Positions 1 to 8,065 are shown, counted from the stretch's first letter. The stretch is 64,000 nucleotides of DNA from Nannocystis punicea (GCF_026965555.1 NZ_CP114040.1:1178001-1242000); one strand, 5' to 3'. The notes: generated by a model from the sequence alone, not told the origin. Translations and numbers: made by a program.

Positions 1-17
1 GGAGCAGGGACGGCGGC

Positions 18-365
18 ATGGAGTCGCCGATTATCCCGACAGCAGAAGAATTGGCCTGCATCTGGAGCCGCGAGCCGCTGCAGGCCGTTCTCGATCTGGT
101 CGCACTCGTCGCCGCCGAGCGGGAAGAGGTCCAGATGGGAGCATTCGCGCCTTCCCGTGGCACCCGGCTGGTGTCTGTTGCCTATGAGTACGATTACTTC
201 TTCGCCCGAAATGGTGGCTATGAGGAGCACATGCTCCACCATCATCTTCGCGGCGATGACGACACACAGGACGTGGTAACAGCTTTGGGCGAGCGGGCCA
301 TCCACGACGCGCCCTGGAGCGCCCCTGAGCTCGCAGATGAAGCCTGGATGAAAGCTCTTGAATGA
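18..365 (+). CDS. Hypothetical protein, 115 aa
   Basis: I do not recognise the family. The product has a balanced composition, with Tyr, Phe and His residues and the motif YEYDYFF near residue 56, unlike the Arg-rich shadow frames around it. A purine-rich GGAG lies at the window edge about 13 bases before the ATG. The true start could lie before the window. No signal peptide or membrane segment is visible. It stands alone on the plus strand, followed by a gene-poor stretch with a transposase-like remnant. Confidence 0.5.
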   Translation: MESPIIPTAEELACIWSREPLQAVLDLVALVAAEREEVQMGAFAPSRGTRLVSVAYEYDYFFARNGGYEEHMLHHHLRGDDDTQDVVTALGERAIHDAPWSAPELADEAWMKALE

Positions 366-564
366 CGGGGTCGCGGGACTTCCCAGGGCCCGAGGAGCAC
401 TCCAGGGTGGAGTTCAGCCTGCGATCGGGGCGCGTGAGGCCTGGATCCGATCGCGGCTCGAGCACGAGAGCCCGACCCCCGAGACCGCCGAGAAAGCGAC
501 TCCTCGCGGCTTCACGCCTGCCTACAAGCGGAGATCCTCGCACAGACCGACCATGCCAGCGAGG

Positions 565-663
565 CGAGCTGTCCGAGCGGACAGGTCTGCAACGAGCGTG
601 CGAGGCGCTGGGCGTCTCGCGGGCGACCGTCGACCGTCGACGCTGTCCCGCGCCGAGCGCCGG
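565..663 (+). pseudogene. Possible IS3-type transposase/integrase remnant
   Basis: One plus-strand frame reads LQRACEALGVSRATVDRRR. This resembles the N-terminal helix-turn-helix stretch of IS3-family OrfB integrases, which commonly read ACxxLGVSRxTxYRR. Nothing of the DDE catalytic core follows before the frame dissolves, and no terminal inverted repeats are visible. If real it is a decayed fragment. A chance similarity cannot be excluded. Confidence 0.3.
569..584. repeat. Dispersed palindrome copy
   Basis: CTGTCC-GAGC-GGACAG is a perfect 6-bp inverted repeat of the window-wide hairpin family. It sits inside the transposase-like remnant. Confidence 0.6.
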
Positions 664-771
664 TGAGGAACGAGTTCGCTCCGAGGGATGGTCGACGTCT
701 GTCGTCGAGTCGGCGCGGCGCGGCGCAGATGGTTCGTGACGACGAACGCGAGCGTCGCGGCGCCCGGGCGC

Positions 772-1044
772 TCAGGGCGACGGCGGGGCGGCGTTTTGCG
801 GCTCGCCGGGCGGCGGAGCAGGAGACTCGGTGGCCTCGGTGCCCTCGCTCGCGGGGCCCGGGCACGGGGCGAATTCACAATTGGGGCCGGTGCGGCCGAC
901 GGCGCTGCCGTCGGGGCACAGCTTGGCCTCCATGGTGCACACTTTTTGGCCGTCGGGGTTGTCGGCGGGCGGGGGATTCGACTTGCCGGCGCAGGCGCCG
1001 AGGAGGCCGGCGAGGCCGAGGAGGAGCGCGCGTGAGGTGTTCAT
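772..1044 (-). CDS. Small Cys-containing lipoprotein, 90 aa
   Basis: The N-terminus is a short lipoprotein signal peptide, with hydrophobic residues 6-16 and lipobox LGAC before Cys18. The rest is a small domain with the pattern CTMEAKLCPDG...GPNCEFAPCPG, four Cys within about 28 residues. This probably makes a disulfide-stabilised knot of a kind found in many short secreted proteins. The tail is Pro-rich. The product is predicted to be exported and lipid-anchored. No enzyme motif is visible and the function is unknown. It lies downstream of the next leftward gene, separated by about 120 bases. Confidence 0.8.
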   Translation of the reverse strand: MNTSRALLLGLAGLLGACAGKSNPPPADNPDGQKVCTMEAKLCPDGSAVGRTGPNCEFAPCPGPASEGTEATESPAPPPGEPQNAAPPSP

Positions 1045-1164
1045 GTCGAGGGGGAGGATGCACCGTCCGCGGGCGTGGGGGTAGGCAATTTCAGGGGAGC
1101 GGCGAATGGACGAGGTCGGTGGGAAATGGTGGAAGGCGGGGAATGGCCACAGTTGCGACCTGCT

Positions 1165-2148
1165 TCACGGCATGCGGCCGCGCGAGGCGGCGTCGCAGCG
1201 GGACAGCAGGGTGGCGTCCGCGAGGGCCTGGCCGATCGCGCGGGCGCGGGCGAGGGCGTCGGCGGCCTCGGGCGTGCCGGCGGCGACGCGGACGACCATG
1301 AGCAGGGCCATGGCGCGCAGTCGGACGTGGCCGGCGTCGCCGGCGTGACGGGCGGCGAGGCGCGCGTGCTCGAGGGCGGCGGCCATGTCCCCGTGGCGGA
1401 AGCGGGCGTAGGCGAGGCCGTTGGCGCGGCGGCTGCGGGCGAAGGGGTGCGTGCCGGGGTCGTCGGGCAGGGCGGCGTGCAGGGCCTCGGCGCGGTCGAT
1501 GTCGCCGGCGTGGTTGAGGGCGTGGCTGACCTGGCCGACGTAGCGGGCGCGCAGGCAGTCGGCGTCGGGGCCGGTCAGGGAGTGCAAGAGCTCGGGGACG
1601 TGGGCGAGCGCGGAGGAGACGGCGGTCGGGCGGGTGCGACTGTCGAGCAGCGATTCGCCGAGGGCCAGCTCGACCTGGGCGGCGGGGTCGTCGGCGGCCA
1701 GGAGCTTGGCGGTTTGCAGGTGCGTGGCGGCCTCGTCGGGCTGACGCGCGCGCAGGGCCAGGGTGGCGCGCGCGAGCGACAGCCACAGGCGACCGGCGCG
1801 GCTCTCGCTGGTGGGCGGGCGGTCCCACAGCTGGACCAGGTCGGTGCACAGCGGCACGGGCAGGTCGACGAAGCGCGAGTGATAGCTGCCCATGAAGCGC
1901 AGGCGAGCGTCGACGCTGGCGGGCAGGCCGAAGGTACGGAGCAGGCGGTCGCCCCACTTGCCGCCGGGGAGGCTGCCGCGCTGACGCAGGCGCCGGAGAG
2001 CGCGGGTGATGCTGTCGACATCCTCGCGCCAGCCGTGGAGCGCGGCCATCCGCTCGCTGACCGCGGCGAGCGAGCCGTGCTCCTCGACCAGACCGTCGAG
2101 ATAGACGGCCCACGTGGGTTGTCCGGAATTTTGTCCTCGCGCGGCCAC
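1165..2148 (-). CDS. TPR-like alpha-helical protein, 327 aa
   Basis: There is no signal peptide. Residues 1-75 hold a short region with WAVYLDGLVEEHGSLAAVSE and an Arg-rich helix, compatible with a helix-turn-helix-like start. From about residue 110 to the end there are Ala/Leu-rich helical hairpins in the TPR style, such as ARATLALRARQPDEAATHL and GDIDRAEALHAAL. This suggests a cytoplasmic scaffold or a regulator with TPR repeats. The specific function is not recognised. It is divergent from the phosphoesterase gene, and the 137 bases between them must hold both promoters. Confidence 0.85.
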   Translation of the reverse strand: MAARGQNSGQPTWAVYLDGLVEEHGSLAAVSERMAALHGWREDVDSITRALRRLRQRGSLPGGKWGDRLLRTFGLPASVDARLRFMGSYHSRFVDLPVPLCTDLVQLWDRPPTSESRAGRLWLSLARATLALRARQPDEAATHLQTAKLLAADDPAAQVELALGESLLDSRTRPTAVSSALAHVPELLHSLTGPDADCLRARYVGQVSHALNHAGDIDRAEALHAALPDDPGTHPFARSRRANGLAYARFRHGDMAAALEHARLAARHAGDAGHVRLRAMALLMVVRVAAGTPEAADALARARAIGQALADATLLSRCDAASRGRMP

Positions 2149-2285
2149 GAGGGTGCCCTTATACCCGGACCCGACGCGGCGACGGAGTCTCGCCGCGCGG
2201 TTTTGATGCTCAGGCGCGCGCGCCGGGGACGGCGGCGCGGGGGCGGCGGCGAGCGCATCGGCGACCGCCCGGAGGAGAACGTGTC

Positions 2286-3299
2286 ATGCAATCCACGCTC
2301 ATCATCGGCGACATCCACGGCTGTCACGCCGAATTGCTCGACCTGCTCGATCGCGCAGGCATCGGCGACGACGATCTGGTGGTCAGCGTCGGCGACCTCG
2401 TCGACCGCGGGCCCGACCCGACGGCCGTCGTCGAGCTGTTCCGCCGGCGCCCGCGCTCGCTGGCGCTGTGCGGCAACCACGAGCGCAAGCACATCCGCGG
2501 GGTGCTGTCGTATTCACAGCAGGTCGCCAGGCTGCAGCTCGGGGCGGATTACGAGGACCACGTGCGCTGGATGGCGACGCTGCCCTACCACTGGGAGCGC
2601 GACGACGTGCGGGTGGTCCACTGGGGGCTCTACCCCGGAGTGCCGCTCGACGAGGTGCCGGAGGACGTGCGCGCGGGCACGACGTCGGGCGACGCGCGGC
2701 TGCGCGAGCGCTTCGGCGACCGGCCCTGGTACGAGTTTTACACCGACGACAAGCCGGTCGTGTTCGGGCACTCGGTGGTGGGGCCCGAGCCGCTGGTGCT
2801 GCGCGACCGGATCTTCGGCCTCGACACCGGGGTGTGCCACGGGATGCGGCTGACGGGCCTGCTGCTGCCGCAGTTCAAGCTCGTGTCGGTGCCGGCGCGG
2901 GCCGATCACTGGGAGCAGGTGCGCCGCGAGTGGCAGGCGCCGGTGCTGCGCACGCTGCCGTGGCAGACGATGACGTTCGAGCAGATCGAGAAGAAGATCC
3001 GCTCGCTCCGCGACCCCGAGCTCGACCCGTCGGTGCTGGACCGCGTGCAGGAGTGGGTGACGACGCTCCGCGGGGCGCTGCCGCAATTGCGCGAGTGCCT
3101 GGACGCCGAGGTGGCGCGGATCTCCGAGACCGCCGGCGAGGAGTTCGGGCGGGCCGCTGCGGCGCATCCCGCCGGCTCGTGGCTGCTGCGCCGTCGCGCC
3201 GGCAAGCTGTCGCCGGAGCACCTCGGCTGCTCGTCGCCCCAGCAGCTGCTGGCGCTCGCCTCGGCGTTCGGGGTGACGCTGTCGGCCGATCCGGTGTGA
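2286..3299 (+). CDS. Calcineurin-like metallophosphoesterase (PPP/ApaH-like)
   Basis: The metal-binding motifs of the PPP/ApaH superfamily are all present: GDIHG at residues 8-12, GDLVDRG at 36-42, GNHE at 63-66 and a later FGHSVVG. These bind two metals and hydrolyse phosphoesters. The substrate could be a Ser/Thr phosphoprotein or a dinucleoside polyphosphate and cannot be told from sequence. The C-terminal 120 residues are helical and extra to the catalytic core. GGAGG lies 10-11 bases before the ATG, which fixes the start. The protein is cytoplasmic, with no signal peptide. A strong GC hairpin follows the stop. Confidence 0.92.
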   Translation: MQSTLIIGDIHGCHAELLDLLDRAGIGDDDLVVSVGDLVDRGPDPTAVVELFRRRPRSLALCGNHERKHIRGVLSYSQQVARLQLGADYEDHVRWMATLPYHWERDDVRVVHWGLYPGVPLDEVPEDVRAGTTSGDARLRERFGDRPWYEFYTDDKPVVFGHSVVGPEPLVLRDRIFGLDTGVCHGMRLTGLLLPQFKLVSVPARADHWEQVRREWQAPVLRTLPWQTMTFEQIEKKIRSLRDPELDPSVLDRVQEWVTTLRGALPQLRECLDAEVARISETAGEEFGRAAAAHPAGSWLLRRRAGKLSPEHLGCSSPQQLLALASAFGVTLSADPV

Positions 3300-3301
3300 T
3301 G

Positions 3302-3337
3302 GCGCCGCGCGCCCGGGGAGCTCCGGGCGCGCGGCGC
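3302..3337. terminator. Bidirectional hairpin between convergent genes
   Basis: A perfect 15-bp stem (GCGCCGCGCGCCCGG with its complement) around a 6-base loop lies 2 bases after the phosphoesterase stop and 40 bases past the stop of the convergent lipoprotein gene. There is no T tract. Placement argues for a shared 3'-end structure. Confidence 0.6.
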
Positions 3338-3377
3338 TTCGCCGTGTCCGATCGCAGCGGGCGGCCCGGGCGACGCG

Positions 3378-4256
3378 CTACGTCGCGGCGCTGCAGAAGC
3401 CCACGTTCTCCAGCCCTGGGGGCGGCTCCCAGCCGCGATAGGGTCCGGGCCACGGTGAACAAACCTGCTCGGGCGCCGCCGGGCAACCTTCCATCTCGGC
3501 GAGATCGCAGAATTGCGTGCAGCAGCGTTCGCCCGCGCAGCCGGGGACATGCGCTTTCGCCACGCAGAGCAGGCCCGGGCCGCACTGATGCTCGAACAGA
3601 CAGTCCGCGCCGTACTCCGATCGCACCGGATCGGTCGCATCGACGCAGAAGAACCGGTCGTCGACGCCTCCAATCATGGCACACGCCGCCCCCTCGGGGC
3701 AGACAGGGTCGAGCGGGCTGCAGCCCGCCAGGCACACGTTGACGGTCCCCGACTGGTTCAACGTCAAACAGGTCTCGCCCGGCTCCGGACACTCGGGACT
3801 GGAAGGGCTCCCCGAGCAGCGCGGAATGCAGTGCCCGGCGCCGCTCTCGTCGGTGTACCCGCAGACGAGCCCCGCGTCGCAATTGTCCAGCGGCTCCTTC
3901 ATCGTCCCTGACGTCTGGCAGGGCTCGTTCAGCTGCCGAGGGTCGGGGTCGACAGGCACGCAATGGGTCTCGTCGAGGAAGTCTCCGACTGTAAACGGCG
4001 CGCATTTCAGCCCCGGCGGGCAATCCTGGGCCCAGATGTCACAGGGGGCGCCGGGCAGGTCGACGGGCGCGCTCGAAGTCGGCTCGACCGACGAGCCGCC
4101 CTCGGAGCTCGTGCTGGACGCGCCGCTCGTCGTGGTCGTCGTGGCGCCGGAGGTCACTTCCGGAGATGGAACGGCCGCGGACGTGTCCGAGCTCGAGCTG
4201 TCCAGTCGAGCGGGGGCGCAGGCGGCCACGATGATGATGCAGCGCAGAACCTTCAT
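3378..4256 (-). CDS. Cys-rich Ser/Thr-linker lipoprotein, 292 aa (paralogue of 62232-63185)
   Basis: The start at MKVLRCIII gives a short signal peptide ending in lipobox VAAC near residue 14. It is followed by a Ser/Thr-rich linker of about 50 residues and a region with more than 25 Cys. Recurrent elements are DIWAQDCPPGLKC, VPVDPDP..LNEPC, DNCDAGLVC and the ending ENVGFC. The plus-strand gene at 62232 has the same order of elements, so the two are paralogues. This family of Cys-rich exported lipoproteins is typical of myxobacteria. It is presumed to be cell-surface and disulfide-rich, with no known activity. The frame stays open upstream of the chosen start, through a copy of the dispersed palindrome. 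Confidence 0.88.
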   Translation of the reverse strand: MKVLRCIIIVAACAPARLDSSSSDTSAAVPSPEVTSGATTTTTSGASSTSSEGGSSVEPTSSAPVDLPGAPCDIWAQDCPPGLKCAPFTVGDFLDETHCVPVDPDPRQLNEPCQTSGTMKEPLDNCDAGLVCGYTDESGAGHCIPRCSGSPSSPECPEPGETCLTLNQSGTVNVCLAGCSPLDPVCPEGAACAMIGGVDDRFFCVDATDPVRSEYGADCLFEHQCGPGLLCVAKAHVPGCAGERCCTQFCDLAEMEGCPAAPEQVCSPWPGPYRGWEPPPGLENVGFCSAAT

Positions 4257-4330
4257 TCGGACGCTCGAAGCGGATGCGGAATCGACGGAGGGTCCTTGCA
4301 AGAAATGTCGTGAGGACATGTGCGAACGTG

Positions 4331-5482
4331 CTAGCCCTCGACGCCGCGGGCGCGCAGGACGAGGACGCGGACGTCGCCCTGGTCGCCGAGCGGGGCGAAC
4401 TTGAGGCCCTGGGCGTCGCCGATGTCGGCGACGAGGTCGTCGGGGCCGAGGCGGCCGTCGGCCGGGCCGCCGCCGGGGCCGCGGTCGACGGCGAGGACGA
4501 CGATGTGGTCCCAGGGGCGCGGCAAGGCGGCGACGTCGAGGTAGTCGAGGGCGAGGATGTCGCCGGGGCGGGGGACGTAGGCGGCGGGATCGAGGGCGTC
4601 GCCGCGGGCGCGGACCTCGAGCGGGGCGGTGACGCGCCCCAGCTCGCGGACCAGGCCGCCGACGCTCGAGTAGGCGAGGTCGCGGCGGCCGGCGCGGCGC
4701 AGGCCGGCGACGATGAGGTCGGCACAGTCGGCGCCGACGCGGCGCTCGGCCTGGCTCTTCGCGCCGACCCCGGCGCTGCCGAACACGTACGGGACGTTGA
4801 AGTAGGAGGTGAGCCAGCCGAACAGGCCGTCGCCGCTGCGCACGCTGTAGCGGAACACGTCGTCGGCGATCTGCCCGCGCGGGACGTCGTCGGCGTCGGG
4901 GGTCGCGCGGGCGACCGCGTCGGGGCCGGTGACCGTGGCGGCGAGGCGCATGGTGCCGAGGTCGCGGTACTCCGGCAGGCGGGCGTCGGCGAGGGCGGCC
5001 TCGCTGGGCCTGGCGTCGCGCACCGTGAGCGTCCACAGGTCGTCACCGGCCGGCACGGCGGTCTCGAAGTACTCGAGGCGATCGTAGCCCAGCCAGGTGC
5101 CGTGCGAGGGGCCGAACACGACGGCGTTGGCGTAGATGGCGATGGCGGCGTTGGGCGGCGGGGTGGCGACGTGCTGCATGCGCGGCTCGACGCGGCGCCA
5201 GTGTACCTGTACTTTGGGACAGCCCGAGGCCGACCACGAGACGTGGCGGGCGGCGCCGGTGTCGGCGAACAGCACGGGCTTGCCGTCGAGGCGGCCGGGC
5301 GCGACGAGATGGACGTCGACGGCGACGCCGCTGCGGACGTCGAGCTCGCCGGCGAGGGCGTCGCTGCCGGCGACGCGGCCGAGGAGCGCGGGCGGGCCCG
5401 TCAGTTCGCAGCGGGAGGCGGCGCGCGCGAGGCCGGGCGGGGTGAGGAGGACTGCGAGCAGCGCGAGCGAGGTCGACCGCAT
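4331..5482 (-). CDS. Secreted NlpC/P60-like (papain-fold) protein, 383 aa
   Basis: A cleavable signal peptide covers residues 1-21 (ends ARAA). The N-terminal half has beta-rich character without clear motifs. Residues 245-330 contain GADCADLIVAG with Cys253, and PGDILALDYLD followed by PWDHIVVL with His326. This order (Cys at the start of a helix, then a PGD turn and a His on a strand) is that of NlpC/P60 and related amidase folds. A cell-wall or peptide-cleaving role outside the cytoplasm is therefore plausible but inferred. Length is usual for a two-domain member. Confidence 0.75.
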   Translation of the reverse strand: MRSTSLALLAVLLTPPGLARAASRCELTGPPALLGRVAGSDALAGELDVRSGVAVDVHLVAPGRLDGKPVLFADTGAARHVSWSASGCPKVQVHWRRVEPRMQHVATPPPNAAIAIYANAVVFGPSHGTWLGYDRLEYFETAVPAGDDLWTLTVRDARPSEAALADARLPEYRDLGTMRLAATVTGPDAVARATPDADDVPRGQIADDVFRYSVRSGDGLFGWLTSYFNVPYVFGSAGVGAKSQAERRVGADCADLIVAGLRRAGRRDLAYSSVGGLVRELGRVTAPLEVRARGDALDPAAYVPRPGDILALDYLDVAALPRPWDHIVVLAVDRGPGGGPADGRLGPDDLVADIGDAQGLKFAPLGDQGDVRVLVLRARGVEG

Positions 5483-5583
5483 GGGGGCAGCTGATCGTGA
5501 CGGGCCGGCGGGCGGTCGGCAAGCTGGACAGTGCGTGGGTTTTGACGGGCGCTTCAGCGCGCGCGTGCCATGGTTGGGGGGCG

Positions 5584-5994
5584 ATGACTGCCGCTGTCGA
5601 CCTGCGCAAGGGGATCGGGGACATCCATACCCGGCGGTGGAACGATCCCGCGCGACGCGGCGACGGGACGCGGATCCTCGTGTGCCGCTACCGGCCGCGC
5701 GGGGTCCGGCACGAAGACGAGACGTGGGCCGAGTGGCTCAAGGACGTGAGCCCGAGCCCGGAGCTGCTGGCGGCGTTCCACGGCAAGGACCAGGAGCCGA
5801 TCAGCGATCGCATGTTCCGCCGCCGGTACCTGAACGAGATGCGCAAAGAACCGGCGCGCGCGCAGGTGCAGGCGCTGGCCGAGCGCGTGGCCGCGGGCGA
5901 GACGGTGACGCTGCTGTGCTCGTCAGGCTGCGTCGACGAGCGCCGCTGCCACCGCACGTGGCTGCGGGAGCTGCTGCTCGAAGAGACAGGTTGA
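5584..5994 (+). CDS. DUF488 family protein, 136 aa
   Basis: The pattern TRRWNDP...GTRILVCRYRPRGVR, then W..WLKDVSPSPELLAAFHGK, RRRYLNEM and a Cys-containing LLCSSGC, matches DUF488 proteins. These are small cytoplasmic proteins of unknown chemistry. I start at ATG 5584. An in-frame upstream extension to 5497 lacks family similarity. Confidence 0.85.
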   Translation: MTAAVDLRKGIGDIHTRRWNDPARRGDGTRILVCRYRPRGVRHEDETWAEWLKDVSPSPELLAAFHGKDQEPISDRMFRRRYLNEMRKEPARAQVQALAERVAAGETVTLLCSSGCVDERRCHRTWLRELLLEETG

Positions 5995-6114
5995 GGCGGC
6001 GGGAGCGGTGTCAGGTGGCGGCGGCCGCTCGCGCTCGCGGGCTCGAGCTGTCGCGCACGATCGCCACCACGGCGCCGGTGGTGATCCTCGCGGGCGAGGC
6101 GGCCGGAGGGTGGA

Positions 6115-6172
6115 GGATGTCTTCATGGACATGTCTAAGAGGTAATGGCTGTAAGGACATGTTCTTTATGCA
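6115..6172. repeat. Dispersed palindrome pair
   Basis: Two half-degenerate copies, ATGTC-TTCATG-GACAT at 6117-6132 and AAGGACATGTTCTT at 6153-6166, lie between the stop of the DUF488 gene and the stop of the convergent PP2C-like gene. Confidence 0.6.
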
Positions 6173-6183
6173 ATACGAGGGGA

Positions 6184-6894
6184 TCAGGGCTCGACGAGGA
6201 CGCCGATCCGGTGGCCGGCGTCGTCGCAGGTCGAGACTGCGGCCTGCAGCCACGGGTCGCCGCCGGCGGGCGCGAGCGGCAGGTGGCCGCGCAGGGCGGC
6301 GACGGTGGGCCGCGGGGCCAGCAGGAGCCGCTCGCCGGGGCGCAGCGGGGGCCACTCGGCGAACTCGGGGGACGGCGCGCCGCGGCTGGCGGGGCCGACG
6401 CTGCGGACGATGATGTGGCCGAGGCTGTGGGCCATCCCGGCCAGCGCGGCGGTCTTGTTGCCCTCGGCGAGCAGCTGGCGGATCAGGGTGTGCGGCTCGG
6501 TCTCGCGGACGAGCCGGCGGTCGTCGAGCACGCAGGCGGTGACGCCGCCGAGCCAACCGATGTGGATGCGCTCAGGAGTCACGACTGCGCACGTCATCGA
6601 GGTGAGCGGGGTCCACTCGTCGTCCTCCTCCTGCTGCGGCACGCGATCGATGTGGACCGCGGCGACGGCGAATGCTCGCAGCAGCGCGGCGCGCCAGTCG
6701 GTCTCGCCCGCGCGCGCGTCCGCGACGAGGGAGGTCCGCGCGCCGACGACTGCGGGCACCTCCGCTTCGAGCCCGGACCACGAGCCCCACGCGCTGGCGA
6801 CCGCGGCGACGGTGATGTCCCCGAGGACTTCGGCGGCGACGGGGTTGCCGAACCGGGGCTCGCGCAGCGAGACGACGAAGGCGGACATGGACAA
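6184..6894 (-). CDS. Degenerate PP2C-like protein, 236 aa
   Basis: The overall pattern follows PP2C phosphatases. An opening strand reads TVAAVASAWGSW where active enzymes have VADGMGGH. A middle strand reads IHIGWLGGVTACVLDDRRL where they have GDSRA. Later come HTLIRQLLAEG and LRPGERLLLA. Both metal-binding Asp positions are replaced, so the protein is probably a pseudophosphatase. The start is one of two nearby ATGs (6894 or 6888). No clear ribosome site is visible. It is transcribed divergently from the RiPP-type operon. Confidence 0.7.
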   Translation of the reverse strand: MSMSAFVVSLREPRFGNPVAAEVLGDITVAAVASAWGSWSGLEAEVPAVVGARTSLVADARAGETDWRAALLRAFAVAAVHIDRVPQQEEDDEWTPLTSMTCAVVTPERIHIGWLGGVTACVLDDRRLVRETEPHTLIRQLLAEGNKTAALAGMAHSLGHIIVRSVGPASRGAPSPEFAEWPPLRPGERLLLAPRPTVAALRGHLPLAPAGGDPWLQAAVSTCDDAGHRIGVLVEP

Positions 6895-6948
6895 TGACGA
6901 TAACAGGCAGCAGCGCGGATGCGGCCTGCCGTCGAGCGCGCGCGCGCC

Positions 6949-6977
6949 TTGACCGTGTGATGGGCCTCAGCTAGCTT
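6949..6977 (+). promoter_or_regulatory. Sigma-70-like promoter of the RiPP operon
   Basis: TTGACC (6949-6954), a spacer of exactly 17 bases, then TAGCTT (6972-6977). Transcription would start near 6984, leaving a leader of about 20 bases before the precursor gene, with the ribosome site GGAGG at 6993-6997. Confidence 0.6.
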
Positions 6978-7003
6978 TCTCAGGCTTTTACTGGAGGATA
7001 TCG

Positions 7004-7078
7004 ATGCAGCAGAAGAAGGGTGTCAAGAGTGGGGTGAAGGTCAAGACGAACGTGCGCGCCGGCTCCTGCAAGGGCTAG
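7004..7078 (+). CDS. 24-aa precursor-like peptide of an MNIO RiPP operon
   Basis: A tiny frame reads MQQKKGVKSGVKVKTNVRAG followed by SCKG and a stop. It has a textbook GGAGG 6 bases before the ATG and a well-spaced promoter. It is rich in Lys and Val and has one Cys, fourth from the end. It is followed by an MNIO/DUF692 enzyme and its usual partner. In known MNIO systems (methanobactin, TglA, bufferins) the enzyme modifies Cys or C-terminal residues of a small peptide encoded first in the operon. By position and composition this is the substrate. The 20 residues before the Cys would be leader, and the Cys-Lys-Gly end the core. Chance coding is unlikely given the signals, but expression is unproven. 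Confidence 0.7.
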   Translation: MQQKKGVKSGVKVKTNVRAGSCKG

Positions 7079-7102
7079 CTGCGCGATCGGGGAATTCCGG
7101 GC

Positions 7103-7154
7103 TCCCTCGCTCGTTCTCCGCCACGCCGGCGGCGCCGCACGCTCGCGCGAGGGA
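7103..7154 (+). promoter_or_regulatory. Hairpin between precursor and enzyme genes
   Basis: TCCCTCGC (7103-7110) pairs with GCGAGGGA (7147-7154), and a smaller GC-rich palindrome lies in the loop. In a 156-base gap between a precursor and its enzymes it could act as a partial terminator that keeps the peptide message in excess. This is inferred from placement. Confidence 0.4.
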
Positions 7155-7234
7155 GGATCGGACCGCCGCTCACGGACAGGGCGGCGCGTCGTTCGTCGGT
7201 GCCGCGAGCGGTATGATCATTGGGTGAAGAGGCG

Positions 7235-8065
7235 ATGAATGCGAAGATCGCGGCCGACGGGGTCGGCGTGCTGCTTCTGCACGAATATGCAGAGGCGCTG
7301 CTCGAGGCCGACCCGGCGCTCGACTTCATCGAGGTGATGCCGGAGAACTGGGCCCGCTTCGGCGGACGGCGGCGGCGACTGTTCGACGCCTGTCGCGAGC
7401 GCTGGCCGGCGGTGGCGCACAGCATCTCGCTGTCGGTCGGCGGACCCGAGCCGATCGATGGCGAATTCCTGGCGATGATCGCGGCGCTCTCGCCCACGCT
7501 GGGCTGGTGGAGCGATCACCTGTGCTTCGGGCGGATCGGCGGGGGCTACACGCACGCGCTTCTGCCGTTGCCGCACAGCGAGGAGGCGGTGGCGCATGTG
7601 GTCCGGCGGGTGAAGGAGGTGCAGGCGCGGCTGGGGCGCGAGCTGGTGCTCGAGAACGTGGCCACGTATGCGCGCCTGCCGGTCGACGCGCTGGCCGAGC
7701 CGGCGTTCGTGCGCGCGGTGGTCGAGGAGGCCGATTGCGGGCTGCTGCTCGACGTCGGCAACGTCGTCGTCAACGCGCACAATCACGGGCTCGACCCGGA
7801 GGCCTACGTCGACGCGCTGCCGCTGACGCGGGTGCGGGAGATCCACGTGGCCGGTCATCGACCGCGGGGGCCGCTGCTGCTCGACGATCACACGGGGCCG
7901 GTGCCGGAGAGCGTGTGGGCGCTGTATCGCCGGACGATCCGCGCGGCGGGGCGGGCGATCCCGACGATCGTGGAGTGGGAGACGGAGATCCCGCCGGTCG
8001 AGGCGCTGCTGGCCGAGGTGGCGCGGGCGCGGAGCGAGTCGGCGTTGGCGCTGGAGGGGCGCTGA
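7235..8065 (+). CDS. MNIO / DUF692 family RiPP-modifying enzyme, 276 aa
   Basis: This is a TIM-barrel multinuclear non-heme iron oxidative enzyme of the MbnB/TglH/BufB type. Family signatures in order are GVGVLLLHEYAEALLE, an FIEVMPENW strand, AHSISLSVGG, WWSDHLCFG, the LVLENVATY Glu/Asn strand, LLLDVGNVVVNAHNHG, REIHVAGHRP, LLDDHTGPVP and PTIVEWETEIPP. The iron-binding His, Asp, Glu and Asn residues are retained. Length matches the family's usual 270-300. ATG 7235 is preceded by GAAGAGG. An in-frame TTG 15 bases earlier is less likely. The stop overlaps the next start (TGATG), so the two are translationally coupled. The predicted role is iron- and oxygen-dependent modification of the 24-aa peptide. 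Confidence 0.93.
   Translation: MNAKIAADGVGVLLLHEYAEALLEADPALDFIEVMPENWARFGGRRRRLFDACRERWPAVAHSISLSVGGPEPIDGEFLAMIAALSPTLGWWSDHLCFGRIGGGYTHALLPLPHSEEAVAHVVRRVKEVQARLGRELVLENVATYARLPVDALAEPAFVRAVVEEADCGLLLDVGNVVVNAHNHGLDPEAYVDALPLTRVREIHVAGHRPRGPLLLDDHTGPVPESVWALYRRTIRAAGRAIPTIVEWETEIPPVEALLAEVARARSESALALEGR

Larger units (their letters stand above)
366..771. other. Gene-poor stretch with transposase-like remnant
   Basis: All six frames are Arg-rich and look non-coding. Two things stand out: a short plus-strand stretch that reads like part of a transposase, and one copy of the dispersed palindrome. Both are listed separately. Confidence 0.5.
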
